A stretch of 64,000 bases of DNA from Lachnospiraceae bacterium (GTDB taxonomy: Bacteria > Bacillota > Clostridia > Lachnospirales > Lachnospiraceae), in assembly GCA_017500935.1 (NCBI GenBank), contig JAFVXW010000074.1:1-64000 (forward strand). Direction: 5' to 3'. The notes under the pieces are model-generated. The model was not told the origin of the DNA, searched no databases, and saw only the letters and a list, made by a program, of their open reading frames with translations. The position numbers and the translations under genes are program-made. Shown here piece after piece: positions 45,427-53,963 of the stretch (position 1 is the first letter of the stretch; the number at the start of each line of letters is the position of its first letter).

Positions 45427-46371
45427 ATGTTAGGAATCGGAACAAAACCGGTATATATCATCAATGGCTTTTTAGAGAGCGGCAAAACCGAGTTTATCAA
45501 TTTTACGCTGGAACAGCCTTATTTTAGGATCAAAGGTAAAACTCTGATTGTACTGTGCGAAGAAGGCGAAGTGGAGTATAACGAAGAGGCAGTCAAAAAG
45601 AGCAATTCCGTTATCGAGATCATCGATGAGGAAGAAGATATGACAGCAGAATATCTGACTGCACTGGAAAAAAAGCATAAACCGGAGCGTATCATCATTG
45701 AATACAACGGTATGTGGAAATTCCGTGACCTGCGCCTGCCCCGTAACTGGAAGGTGGAGCAGCAGATCACTACCATCGATGCTTCCACATTTGCCACCTA
45801 TTATACCAATATGAAGTCTTTGCTTTCCGATATGCTGCGCAATTCTGAAATGATCATTTTCAACCGCTGCGACGGCATTGAAGATCTGGCAAATTACAAG
45901 AGAAATGTAAAGGCTGTCAACCAGAGTGCGGAGATCATTTTTGAGGATTCCGAGGGTGAGATCGACACCATGTTTGAAGATGATCTTCCTTATGATCTGA
46001 ATGCGGACCCCATCGTGCTGGAAGGACTGGATTTTGGTATCTGGTATCTGGACTGTCTGGATCATCTGGAACGTTATGTGGGCAAAACCGTGCAGTTTAC
46101 CGGTATGGTCATGAAGCCCAATGGTTTTCCAAAAGGATATTTTGTGCCCGGCAGAATGGCGATGACCTGCTGTGCGGATGATATGACCTTTTTAGGTTAT
46201 GTCTGTGAATACGATAAGATCGACATTTATGCGGAACGTGACTGGGTCAAGGTGACAGCGGTTGTGGAAAGAGAGTACTTTGCAGATTATGAAGGCGAAG
46301 GTCCTGTACTGCATGCTGTCAGCGTGACAAAGGCAAAACAGCCCAAGGAACCTGTCATCAATTTCGTCTGA
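45427..46371 (+). CDS. G3E GTPase-like protein fused to a DUF1980/TIGR03943-like domain
   Basis: A 314-residue protein. Residues 1-190 resemble a shortened G3E GTPase: INGFLESGKTEFIN is a Walker A with the last T kept (GKTE instead of GKTT), IIIEYNGMW replaces the usual EPSG, and FNRCDG occupies the NKxD position. The C-terminal 100 residues (TVQFTGMVMKPNGFPKG, then MTCCADDM) match the end of TIGR03943/DUF1980 proteins, which normally pair with a DUF318 permease. I infer a metal-handling or regulatory role with the preceding GTPase, 12 bp upstream. No permease of that type is present here. Confidence 0.65.
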   Translation: MLGIGTKPVYIINGFLESGKTEFINFTLEQPYFRIKGKTLIVLCEEGEVEYNEEAVKKSNSVIEIIDEEEDMTAEYLTALEKKHKPERIIIEYNGMWKFRDLRLPRNWKVEQQITTIDASTFATYYTNMKSLLSDMLRNSEMIIFNRCDGIEDLANYKRNVKAVNQSAEIIFEDSEGEIDTMFEDDLPYDLNADPIVLEGLDFGIWYLDCLDHLERYVGKTVQFTGMVMKPNGFPKGYFVPGRMAMTCCADDMTFLGYVCEYDKIDIYAERDWVKVTAVVEREYFADYEGEGPVLHAVSVTKAKQPKEPVINFV

Positions 46372-46383
46372 GGAGAACTAAAT

Positions 46384-47148
46384 TTGGCAGCAGAAACAGA
46401 AAAAGAACTGCAGCAGTTAAAAAAGAGGTTTGAAGATCTGGCAGAACGCTCCTGGCAGCAGAATCTGTTCACTTTTACCTCTTTTTTATCTTTGGCAGAA
46501 CAGAATGCCTTTCTGGAAGCAGCGCAGGGGAAAGGCTGGCATTATCAGATGTATGGCGGTATGGAACATACAGAACGGCAGATGGTGCGTTTTGGCGATG
46601 CCAAGACCTTTGGGTATGAGCAGCCTTATCCGATCGTCTGTCTTTGCATCCGTCCGCTTCAGGAAAAATTTGCAGATGAATTCTCACACAGGGATTTTTT
46701 GGGCGCACTGATGAATCTGGGCATAGACAGAAGTACAGTTGGAGATATTTTTATCGAGGGAAAAAAGGCATGGGTATTCTGCAGTGAAACCATCGCGCCC
46801 TACATTCAGGAAAATCTGACACAGGTAAAGCACACCAGTGTCAGATGTGAAGCTTCTGAAAATCTGGAGCAGATTACGGAGCGGAAACTGACAGATGTGG
46901 CGTTGAATGTGGCCGGGCTTCGCTGTGATAATATTGTGGCCGAGGTGTATAAGCTTTCACGCAGCCAGAGTCTTACCCTGTTTAAGCAAAAAAAAGTCTA
47001 TGTCAACGGAAAACTGCAGGAAAACAACAGCTATCAGCTGAAGGTGGATGATCTGGTATCTGTCAGAGGCTTTGGACGCTTTATTTTCCGGGGAGAAAAT
47101 CATACAACCAGAAAAGGCAGGTTGTCAGTTAGCGTGTCTGTTTTCTGA
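46384..47148 (+). CDS. YlmH-like S4-domain RNA-binding protein
   Basis: A 254-residue protein of YlmH length. The middle part (GIDRSTVGDIFIEGKKAW, CSETIAPYIQENL) is the YlmH core and the C-terminal 70 residues are an S4 RNA-binding domain (KQKKVYVNGKL, LVSVRGFGRF). YlmH and its paralogue RqcP act on stalled 50S subunits in ribosome quality control. YlmH is normally in the divisome-linked ylm cluster; here it sits inside the zinc cluster. The start is TTG at 46384, with GGAG seven bases upstream, 12 bp after the previous stop. Confidence 0.8.
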   Translation: MAAETEKELQQLKKRFEDLAERSWQQNLFTFTSFLSLAEQNAFLEAAQGKGWHYQMYGGMEHTERQMVRFGDAKTFGYEQPYPIVCLCIRPLQEKFADEFSHRDFLGALMNLGIDRSTVGDIFIEGKKAWVFCSETIAPYIQENLTQVKHTSVRCEASENLEQITERKLTDVALNVAGLRCDNIVAEVYKLSRSQSLTLFKQKKVYVNGKLQENNSYQLKVDDLVSVRGFGRFIFRGENHTTRKGRLSVSVSVF

Positions 47149-47203
47149 CGTAGCTTTGTCACGCGCAAAGTGTATGCGCGTATGAAAAATGAGAAAATGA
47201 TTT

Positions 47204-48283
47204 ATGAATAAGAAAAAAAATAAGATCACCAGTATGCTTTGGCTGCTGGTGATATGCTGTATGTTGACGGGATGCGGCAAAAATAAGCAAAAATCCGGTC
47301 TGGATGAAGTAAGTCAGGATAGTCAAAAAAAGCTGCAGATTGTCACGACTATTTATCCGCCCTTTGATTTTGCATCCAAGGTGGGCGGTGACAATGCAGA
47401 AGTGACCATGCTTTTAAAACCGGGCATGGAAAGTCATTCCTATGAGCCGACTCCTGCGGATATATTAAAGATCATGAACAGTGATGTGTTTTTATATGCC
47501 GGCGGTGAATCTGATGTCTGGGTAGAAAAGCTGCTGACAGCAGGAGAAACAGATACAAAGGCCTATGCCTTGCTTGACTGGGTGGACCCGATCGAGGAAG
47601 AAGCGGTGGAGGGGATGCTGACCAGAGGGCATTCGCATGGACATGAGCCGGCAGAAGAGACCAAATCGGGACATGCAGAGGCTGAAAGTGAAACGGATGC
47701 GCATGTGCATACGGATTCCTGCGAGGCAGTGCATCTGCATGAGGAAGAGTATGACGAGCATGTATGGACATCTCCGAAGAACGCCATGCTGATCACAAAG
47801 AAAATATGTGAGATTTTCGGAGAGCTGGATCCGGCAAACAAATTACTTTATGAGGAAAATGCGGCGCAGTATCTGGAAAAGCTGCAGAAGCTGGATGATG
47901 CGTTTTGGGATATTGTAAATAAGGCAGAACGAAAGACATTGATTTTTGGTGACCGTTTTCCGCTGTTGTATTTTGTGAGAAATTACGGACTGGACTACTA
48001 TGCCGCCTTTCCGGGCTGCAGTATGGAAACAGAACCGTCGGCTGCCATGATTGCTTTTTTGACAGACAAAGTAAAAGAAGAGCAGATTCCGGTGATCTTT
48101 TATCTGGAATTATCCAATGGAAAGATCGCAGAGGCCATCGCGGAGTGCACAGGTGCCCAAACGGCATGTTTTTATTCGGGACATGCAGTCACGGCGGCTG
48201 ACCTTGAGGCAGGAGAAGATTATCTGTCTTTGATGTACCGCAATGTAGATACCTTAAAAATTGCTCTGGGAGAAGATAAATGA
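47204..48283 (+). CDS. znuA: Zinc ABC transporter substrate-binding lipoprotein
   Basis: A 359-residue lipoprotein: signal peptide with lipobox LTGC (residues 21-24), then the ZnuA/TroA fold. Metal ligands are in MESHSYEP (near 80), DEHVWTSP (near 189), FGDRFPLLYF and the late EDYLSLMY part. Residues about 145-185 hold a His/Asp/Glu-rich loop (HSHGHEP, HVHTDS, HLHEEE), typical of zinc-specific members. It hands zinc to ZnuB. The ribosome site is weak (GAGAAAATGATTT). Its TGA overlaps the znuC ATG. Confidence 0.9.
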   Translation: MNKKKNKITSMLWLLVICCMLTGCGKNKQKSGLDEVSQDSQKKLQIVTTIYPPFDFASKVGGDNAEVTMLLKPGMESHSYEPTPADILKIMNSDVFLYAGGESDVWVEKLLTAGETDTKAYALLDWVDPIEEEAVEGMLTRGHSHGHEPAEETKSGHAEAESETDAHVHTDSCEAVHLHEEEYDEHVWTSPKNAMLITKKICEIFGELDPANKLLYEENAAQYLEKLQKLDDAFWDIVNKAERKTLIFGDRFPLLYFVRNYGLDYYAAFPGCSMETEPSAAMIAFLTDKVKEEQIPVIFYLELSNGKIAEAIAECTGAQTACFYSGHAVTAADLEAGEDYLSLMYRNVDTLKIALGEDK

Positions 48284-49029
48284 TCAGAAACTATCGCCTG
48301 AGAACGATGAAAAAAATGGCAGTGCCGTGCATAAAATGTGAAAATGCGGCATTTGCCTATGAAAATAAAACGGTGATCTCCGACCTGACCTTTACGGTAA
48401 ACGAAGGTGATTATCTTTGCATCATTGGTGAAAACGGCACCGGCAAATCCACGCTGATGAAGGGGCTTTTGGGATTAAAAAAGCCTGTCGCAGGTTCCGT
48501 TATGCTGGGAGAAGATATCAGGACCGATCAGATCGGTTATGTACCCCAGACAACAGCACCGCAGAGAGATTTTCCGGCTTCTGTGTGGGAAGTGGTTCTT
48601 TCGGGCTGCCGGAAAAAGAAAAGATTTCTGCCCGGATACGGCAGGGAAGAAAAGCAGCTGGCGGAGGAAAAACTGGAGCTTTTGGGAATCCGTGACCTGA
48701 AAGAAAAAAGCTTTCGGGAGCTTTCCGGCGGACAGCGGCAGAGAGTGCTTCTGGCGCGTGCGCTTTGTGCAGCCAAAAAGCTGATTTTGCTGGATGAGCC
48801 TACAACCGGTCTGGACCCGGTGGCATCCGAAGAGTTTTATCATCTGCTGATCCATTTAAACCGTACGCATCAGATGACGGTGATCATGGTTTCCCATGCG
48901 GTGAGAGAAGCAATGGCTCATGCGGATCATATTTTATATCTGTCTTCGGGGCGTTATTTTTACGGCACAACAGGACAGTTTGGAGAAACTGAGGATGGAA
49001 AACGATTTCTGCGGAGGTGCGACTTATGA
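48280..49029 (+). CDS. znuC: Zinc ABC transporter ATP-binding protein
   Basis: A 249-residue ABC ATPase: Walker A GENGTGKSTLMKG (near 51), a Q-loop in VPQTTAPQRDFP that is characteristic of metal-type ATPases, LSGGQRQRVLLARAL and ILLDEPTTGLDP. It powers ZnuB. The ATG overlaps the znuA stop by four bases (ATGA), and its own stop overlaps the znuB ATG in the same way. Starts nine or twelve codons later are possible. Confidence 0.92.
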   Translation: MIRNYRLRTMKKMAVPCIKCENAAFAYENKTVISDLTFTVNEGDYLCIIGENGTGKSTLMKGLLGLKKPVAGSVMLGEDIRTDQIGYVPQTTAPQRDFPASVWEVVLSGCRKKKRFLPGYGREEKQLAEEKLELLGIRDLKEKSFRELSGGQRQRVLLARALCAAKKLILLDEPTTGLDPVASEEFYHLLIHLNRTHQMTVIMVSHAVREAMAHADHILYLSSGRYFYGTTGQFGETEDGKRFLRRCDL

Positions 49030-49844
49030 TACAGTATCTGACAGAAATGCTGTCTTATCCTTTTATGGTGCGTGCGCTGGTGGGCGGTGTTTTACTTTCT
49101 CTTTGTGCGGCACTCTTAGGGGTAAGTCTGGTTTTGAAACGCTATTCCATGATCGGAGACGGTCTTTCCCATGTGGGCTTTGGTGCGCTGGCGGTGGCTT
49201 CTGCACTGCATCTGGCTCCTCTGGCAGTGGCGATTCCGGTGGTCATTGCTGCTGCATTCTGGCTGCTTAAATTAAGTCAGTCCGGGAAAATGCGCGGTGA
49301 TGCTGCCACAGCAGTCTTTTCAACAGGGGCTTTGGCGATCGGTGTTATGGTTGTATCCATGAGTACCGGAATGAATGCAGATTTAAACAGTTATCTGTTT
49401 GGTTCCATTCTGGCTATGGGAAAGGAAGATATACAGCTGAGTGTGATCGTATCTGTGCTGATTCTTATCATTTATATTTTCTGTTATGATAAGATCTTTG
49501 CTGTGACCTTTGATGAAGATTTTGCAAAAGCAACCGGAACAAGAACTGATTTATTCAATACGCTGTTGGCGGTATTGACGGCCATTGTGGTGGTGCTTGG
49601 CATGAGGATGATGGGAGCACTTTTGATTTCCAGTCTGATCGTATTCCCGGCACTGACCTCCATGCGGCTGTTTAAGAGTTATAAGCATGTTTTGATCAGC
49701 TCGGTAGTGCTGGCAGTCTTAAGCTTCATGGCAGGAATTTCGATTTCCTTTGTATATGCCACACCGACGGGGGCAAGCATTGTTGTGGTGGACGTGATTT
49801 TGTTTACTGCGGCATCTGTGCTTGCATGGATAAGAGGACGATGA
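49026..49844 (+). CDS. znuB: Zinc ABC transporter permease
   Basis: A 272-residue membrane protein of the ABC-3 family with eight to nine helices; MIGDGLSHVGFGALAVA (near 45) and GTRTDLFNTLLA are conserved blocks of this family. It forms the zinc channel with ZnuA and ZnuC. The ATG at 49026 lies in an ATGA overlap with the znuC stop and follows GGAGG at nine bases; a GTG three codons earlier lies too close to that site. Confidence 0.9.
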   Translation: MIQYLTEMLSYPFMVRALVGGVLLSLCAALLGVSLVLKRYSMIGDGLSHVGFGALAVASALHLAPLAVAIPVVIAAAFWLLKLSQSGKMRGDAATAVFSTGALAIGVMVVSMSTGMNADLNSYLFGSILAMGKEDIQLSVIVSVLILIIYIFCYDKIFAVTFDEDFAKATGTRTDLFNTLLAVLTAIVVVLGMRMMGALLISSLIVFPALTSMRLFKSYKHVLISSVVLAVLSFMAGISISFVYATPTGASIVVVDVILFTAASVLAWIRGR

Positions 49845-49870
49845 ACAGAAAATATTGATCAAAAACATAT

Positions 49871-49909
49871 AAAAAGGAGCAGGACTTTTGGAGGAACCTG
49901 CTCCTTTTT
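49871..49909. terminator. Bidirectional terminator between znuB and pyrI
   Basis: Arms AAAAAGGAGCAGG and CCTGCTCCTTTTT with a 13-nt loop; A's on one side, T's on the other. Confidence 0.9.
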
Positions 49910-49915
49910 GGTGCA

Positions 49916-50353
49916 TTATTTTAATTTGCGTCTGTCGAATTTTTCTTCGCAGTATTTGCAGCGGTAAAGCTCCTTTTCCTTATCGGCAAGAACAAAGATA
50001 TGGGGCAGTTCCTGCTCGATGGAGGTGATGCAGCGGGGATTTTTACAACGGATCACGTTTTTGATCTGCTTGGGCAGATGCAGACGTTTCTTTTCAACGA
50101 TCTCCCCGTTTTTGATAATGTTTACAGTGATGTTATGGTCGATGAAGCCAAGAACATCCAGGTCGAGCATATCGACATCACATTCCACCTTCAGGATGTC
50201 TTTTTTGCCTTTTTTGTTGCTGCGCGCATTTTTAATGATCGCTACGGTACAGTCAAGTTTGTCCAGCTGCAGATGATGATAGATGGACATGGACATACCG
50301 GCTTCGATATGGTCAAGTACAAAACCTTCTTCGATTTGTCCTACATTTAACAT
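49916..50353 (-). CDS. pyrI: Aspartate carbamoyltransferase regulatory chain
   Basis: A 145-residue regulatory chain. The N-terminal allosteric domain (IEEGFVLDHIEAG) binds nucleotide effectors, and the C-terminal zinc domain has four cysteines in RCKNPRCIT and YRCKYCEEKF. It tunes pyrimidine synthesis by binding PyrB. The ATG at 50353 follows AAGGAG; the frame is open ten codons further upstream. It starts 33 nt after pyrB. Confidence 0.93.
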   Translation of the reverse strand: MLNVGQIEEGFVLDHIEAGMSMSIYHHLQLDKLDCTVAIIKNARSNKKGKKDILKVECDVDMLDLDVLGFIDHNITVNIIKNGEIVEKKRLHLPKQIKNVIRCKNPRCITSIEQELPHIFVLADKEKELYRCKYCEEKFDRRKLK

Positions 50354-50386
50354 AAGCAATTCTCCTTCCATTTTGTTCTCCATTTC

Positions 50387-51301
50387 TTACGCAGTCAGTT
50401 CCAGCAGAGTCATGATCAGAGCCATACGCACATATACGCCGTACTGTGCCTGTTTGAAATAAACTGCTCTGGGATCGCTGTCTACATCAGTGGAAATTTC
50501 GTTGACACGGGGCAGGGGATGAAGAACCAGCATATCCTGGGGAGCCAGTCTCATCTTGGCTTTGTTTAAGATATAGAAATCTTTTAAGCGGATATAGTCT
50601 TCTTCGTTGAAGAAACGTTCTTTCTGCACGCGGGTCATATACAGGATGTCCAGTTCAGGCATCTTGTCTTCCAGACGGATCACTTCTTCGTAAGGGATTT
50701 TTTTCTCATCCAGCATTTCGGTGATATAGTCGGGAATGCGGAGTTCATCGGGAGAGATGAAGATAAAGCGCATGCCCTTGTAGCGGGAGAGTGCATCCAC
50801 CAGAGAGTGCACAGTACGTCCGAACTTTAAGTCGCCGCAAAGACCGATGGTAAGATTGTCCAGATGGCCCTTTAAGCTGCGGATGGTCAGAAGGTCGGTA
50901 AGGGTCTGGGTGGGATGCTGATGTCCGCCGTCGCCTGCGTTGATAACGGGAACAGAGGATGCCTCAGATGCTACCAGGGGAGCACCTTCCTTGGGATGAC
51001 GCATTGCGCAGATATCTGCGTAGCAGGAGATCATGCGGATGGTGTCTGCAACACTTTCACCTTTGGCAGCAGAGGAATTGCCGGCATCAGAAAAGCCCAG
51101 TACATTGCCGCCGAGGTTGTACATGGCAGCTTCAAAACTTAAACGGGTACGTGTGCTGGGTTCATAGAAACAGGTGGCAAGTTTTTTGCCTGCGCAGACA
51201 TGTGCGTATTTGGCAGGATTTTTTTCGATATCATTTGCCAGGACAAAGAGGTTTTCCAGTTCCTCCACTGTAAAGTCCAGCGGATTCATCAAATGTCTCA
51301 T
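50387..51301 (-). CDS. pyrB: Aspartate carbamoyltransferase catalytic chain
   Basis: A 304-residue transcarbamoylase: [13 protein letters not shown] (carbamoyl-phosphate site, near 47), [10 protein letters not shown] (near 80), [15 protein letters not shown] (near 128) and [10 protein letters not shown] (near 260). It catalyses the first committed step of pyrimidine synthesis, carbamoyl phosphate plus aspartate to carbamoylaspartate. AAAGGAG precedes the ATG. It is paired with pyrI, as in enterobacteria and many clostridia. Confidence 0.95.
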   Translation of the reverse strand: MRHLMNPLDFTVEELENLFVLANDIEKNPAKYAHVCAGKKLATCFYEPSTRTRLSFEAAMYNLGGNVLGFSDAGNSSAAKGESVADTIRMISCYADICAMRHPKEGAPLVASEASSVPVINAGDGGHQHPTQTLTDLLTIRSLKGHLDNLTIGLCGDLKFGRTVHSLVDALSRYKGMRFIFISPDELRIPDYITEMLDEKKIPYEEVIRLEDKMPELDILYMTRVQKERFFNEEDYIRLKDFYILNKAKMRLAPQDMLVLHPLPRVNEISTDVDSDPRAVYFKQAQYGVYVRMALIMTLLELTA

Positions 51302-51341
51302 ACGTTGTTCTCCTTTAAAAAATTGTGTTTTGGCCCAAAGA

Positions 51342-51410
51342 AAATCGAAGAGAAGAAAATCCCTTCGATTTCTGAATATAAGGAGGAACCGCAGTAAGCG
51401 AATCCTCCTT
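51342..51410 (-). promoter_or_regulatory. Two hairpins in the pyrB leader / nitroreductase 3' end
   Basis: Minus strand, in transcription order: AAGGAGGA/TCCTCCTT (51380-51410), then AAATCGAAG/CTTCGATTT (51342-51371) followed by TCTTT. The second could be a weak terminator or attenuator ahead of pyrB; I see no PyrR-box sequence. Confidence 0.4.
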
Positions 51411-51415
51411 CATAA

Positions 51416-51955
51416 TTAACGGAATGATAATAAATCAGCAACCGGTTTTCTTCTGGGAGCAACAGGTGCCTCATTGGGATAGCCGACAGGGATCAGGGCA
51501 ACCAGTTCTCTGTCTTCAGGAATCTCTAAAATAGCTTCAACCTTGGCCTGATCGAAAATACCAAGGATAACAGTGCCAAGTCCGGCTTCATGTGCTGCCA
51601 GACAGAAGGTCTGGGATGCAATACCGGCATCAAACATCTGCCAGGTATCTTTTCTGGGAGTGGTAAAAGAACCGTCTCTTTCATAACCGCATCTGTTCTT
51701 GATAACAGTGATCGCCATCAGCATGGGTGCGCCGTTGATGATCTTACCATTGTTGGGGAACATATCGGTACATTCATTGGCAATACGAGCTTTGGTTTCA
51801 CCTTCTACTGCAATATAACGAACGATCTGGGTATGCTTCCAGCTGGGAGCATAAGAAGCCGTTTCGATCACGGAAGCAATCAGCTCGTGATCAACAGGGG
51901 TATCCTGAAACTGACGGATACTTCTGCGGCCGAGAATCATTTCTTTACCTGTCAT
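51416..51955 (-). CDS. Nitroreductase family flavoprotein
   Basis: A 179-residue FMN-dependent oxidoreductase. GRRSIRQFQDTPVD at the N-terminus (FMN phosphate contact), APSWKHTQIVRY (near 40) and GIASQTFCLAAHEAGLGTVI (near 112) are the standard family blocks. It reduces nitro compounds or quinones with NAD(P)H; the physiological substrate is unknown. The ATG at 51955 follows GGAGG. It may share a transcript with pyrBI, although the gap holds two hairpins. Confidence 0.85.
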   Translation of the reverse strand: MTGKEMILGRRSIRQFQDTPVDHELIASVIETASYAPSWKHTQIVRYIAVEGETKARIANECTDMFPNNGKIINGAPMLMAITVIKNRCGYERDGSFTTPRKDTWQMFDAGIASQTFCLAAHEAGLGTVILGIFDQAKVEAILEIPEDRELVALIPVGYPNEAPVAPRRKPVADLLSFR

Positions 51956-52079
51956 AACATCCTCCAATCTGCTGCCGGAGCAGCAACGAAAACATACATT
52001 TGAAATAGTATAGCATACGAAGCAGCAGTTTTCAACTCAGAATGACAAAAAATACGAAGGAGTTTAGAATGTGCATTGC

Positions 52080-52108
52080 TTGCAAAATGATGCCTGCGGG
52101 ATTATACT
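52080..52108 (+). promoter_or_regulatory. Promoter of the PH-domain gene
   Basis: TTGCAA (52080-52085), 17-bp spacer, TATACT (52103-52108). Confidence 0.7.
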
Positions 52109-52161
52109 GTAAGTTATAAAGGATGAAAGAACAGACTTTTAAAAAGAAGCGGAGGATCAAT

Positions 52162-52539
52162 ATGACTGAATTCAGAGAAAGAAAAAGATGGGTGTTTTTC
52201 GGCCTTCCCTTTACCTTTACTGTATACACGATAAAGGATGATATGATCACCATAGAACAGGGGTTTTTCAACAAAAAAGAGAATGACTGCTACATGTACA
52301 AGGTGCAGGACGTGGAGCTGCTTCGCTCTTTCTGGGAGAGAATTTTTGGGATCGGTACTGTAAAATGCTATACAGGAGATACAACGGATAAAGAATTGTA
52401 TCTTCTGCATGTGAAAAATGCGAAGGTAATCAAGGATTTCATTCTCGAAGCATCTGAGACTGCAAGACTTAAAAGAAGAACCGTAAATATGGTGGATATC
52501 GGTGCAGATGATCTGCAGGAAATTGAGATCGAAGAATAA
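52162..52539 (+). CDS. PH-domain (bPH2-like) protein
   Basis: A 125-residue protein of mixed beta strands and a C-terminal helix: VFFGLPFTFTVYTIKDD, then CYMYKVQDVELLRSFWERIFGIGTV and LYLLHVKNAKVIKDFI. This strand order and the 'qdv...s...ri.g.g.v' pattern match bacterial PH domains (DUF304/bPH2). Such proteins are often membrane-bound, but this one has no clear membrane helix. The function is unknown. GGAGG precedes the ATG at 52162. Confidence 0.65.
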   Translation: MTEFRERKRWVFFGLPFTFTVYTIKDDMITIEQGFFNKKENDCYMYKVQDVELLRSFWERIFGIGTVKCYTGDTTDKELYLLHVKNAKVIKDFILEASETARLKRRTVNMVDIGADDLQEIEIEE

Positions 52540-52553
52540 AAGCAGCGATTTGG

Positions 52554-52606
52554 CAGAATCTGAACAAATAACATGCAGACAGCAGTTTGTTCAGATTCTG
52601 TTCTTT
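52554..52606 (+). terminator. Terminator after the PH-domain gene
   Basis: A 15-bp perfect stem, CAGAATCTGAACAAA with TTTGTTCAGATTCTG, 17-nt loop, then TTCTTT. Confidence 0.8.
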
Positions 52607-52636
52607 CGCAGAAAACCTAAAGGATAAAGAGAAGTT

Positions 52637-53932
52637 ATGAAGATACAGGAGCTTATCATATATCAGAATCAGGAAGATGATGTTTTGCTGACCGATATGG
52701 TATGGCTGATGGAACATTATCAGGATGAGTATTATAATAATGAAGATAAGGCGGCACTTTTATACAGCTGTATGCACAGACTGCTTGAGATGGCAGGAAA
52801 TTTTGGCTTTTACGGCAATCTCTGGCATTGCTATCTGGCAGATCTTTTAGTCAATCACGAAAACAGCTACAGCAGAGCCTGTGAGATACGCGGTGCAGTG
52901 GAAGGCACCATCAATAAGGCTGTTTTGCATGACATTGAGATTTTCAAGGAATTTTATGACTATGATTTTTCCGATATGGCAAAGACACTTGGTGTGAGAA
53001 ATTTTGATTTTGTACTGGAATATGAAGGAAATCAGCAGGAAAGTAAGGTTTACAACACCAGAATCCGCGACAGGATCTGTGATCTGGCACAGAAATTCTG
53101 TCAGGACCATAATCCGGAGGAAATGAAGGAAACACTGACGCAGTTTTACAAAGATTACGGTGTGGGAAAATTTGGTCTGCATAAGGCTTTTCGGATCGTG
53201 CATGATGAAAACGGTGTGCAGATCGAACCCATCAGAAAGATCGCCCATGTAAAGCTGGATGATCTGGTGGGATATGAAACACCCAAAAAGAAGCTGATCG
53301 ATAATACGGAAGCTTTTGTGAATGGAAAAAAAGCCAACAACTGTCTGCTTTTTGGTGATGCGGGAACCGGAAAATCCTCCAGTATCAAGGCCATTGCCAA
53401 CGAATATTATGACAGGGGACTTCGTATTATAGAGGTTTACAAGCATCAGTTTCAGGATCTGCATGAGGTGATCACACAGATCAAAAACCGCAATTATAAA
53501 TTCATCATTTATATGGATGATTTAAGCTTTGAGGAATTTGAGATCGAATACAAATACTTAAAAGCCGTGATTGAGGGCGGACTGGAGAAAAAGCCGCAGA
53601 ATGTGCTGATCTACGCAACCTCCAACAGAAGACATCTGATCCGGGAGAATTTCCGGGATAAAGAGGAAAGAGACGAAGATATGCATATCAATGATACCGT
53701 ACAGGAAAAACTGTCTTTGGTATCACGGTTTGGCGTGACCATCTATTTTGGTTCACCGGACAATAAGCAGTTCCAGCAGATTGTATGGGAGCTTGCACAG
53801 AGAAACGGCATACAGATGCCGGAACAGGAGCTGTTTTTAAAGGCAAATCAGTGGGAGTTGTCTCACGGCGGATTATCCGGCAGAACCGCGCAGCAGTTTA
53901 TAGATTATCTGTTGGGACAAAGTATGGGTTAA
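52637..53932 (+). CDS. DUF815 family AAA ATPase
   Basis: A 431-residue ATPase. About 200 helical residues are followed by the DUF815 module: HVKLDDLVGYETPK, Walker A FGDAGTGKSSSIKAIA (near 240), Walker B IIYMDDLSFE (near 295) and YATSNRRHLIREN (sensor 1, near 328). DUF815 proteins occur with assorted substrates and lack a fixed role. AAGAGAAG precedes the ATG. The polyphosphate genes follow 31 bp downstream, so they may be cotranscribed. Confidence 0.82.
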   Translation: MKIQELIIYQNQEDDVLLTDMVWLMEHYQDEYYNNEDKAALLYSCMHRLLEMAGNFGFYGNLWHCYLADLLVNHENSYSRACEIRGAVEGTINKAVLHDIEIFKEFYDYDFSDMAKTLGVRNFDFVLEYEGNQQESKVYNTRIRDRICDLAQKFCQDHNPEEMKETLTQFYKDYGVGKFGLHKAFRIVHDENGVQIEPIRKIAHVKLDDLVGYETPKKKLIDNTEAFVNGKKANNCLLFGDAGTGKSSSIKAIANEYYDRGLRIIEVYKHQFQDLHEVITQIKNRNYKFIIYMDDLSFEEFEIEYKYLKAVIEGGLEKKPQNVLIYATSNRRHLIRENFRDKEERDEDMHINDTVQEKLSLVSRFGVTIYFGSPDNKQFQQIVWELAQRNGIQMPEQELFLKANQWELSHGGLSGRTAQQFIDYLLGQSMG

Positions 53933-53963
53933 GTGTCTGTGGGGGACATTTTCGGGGGAATTT

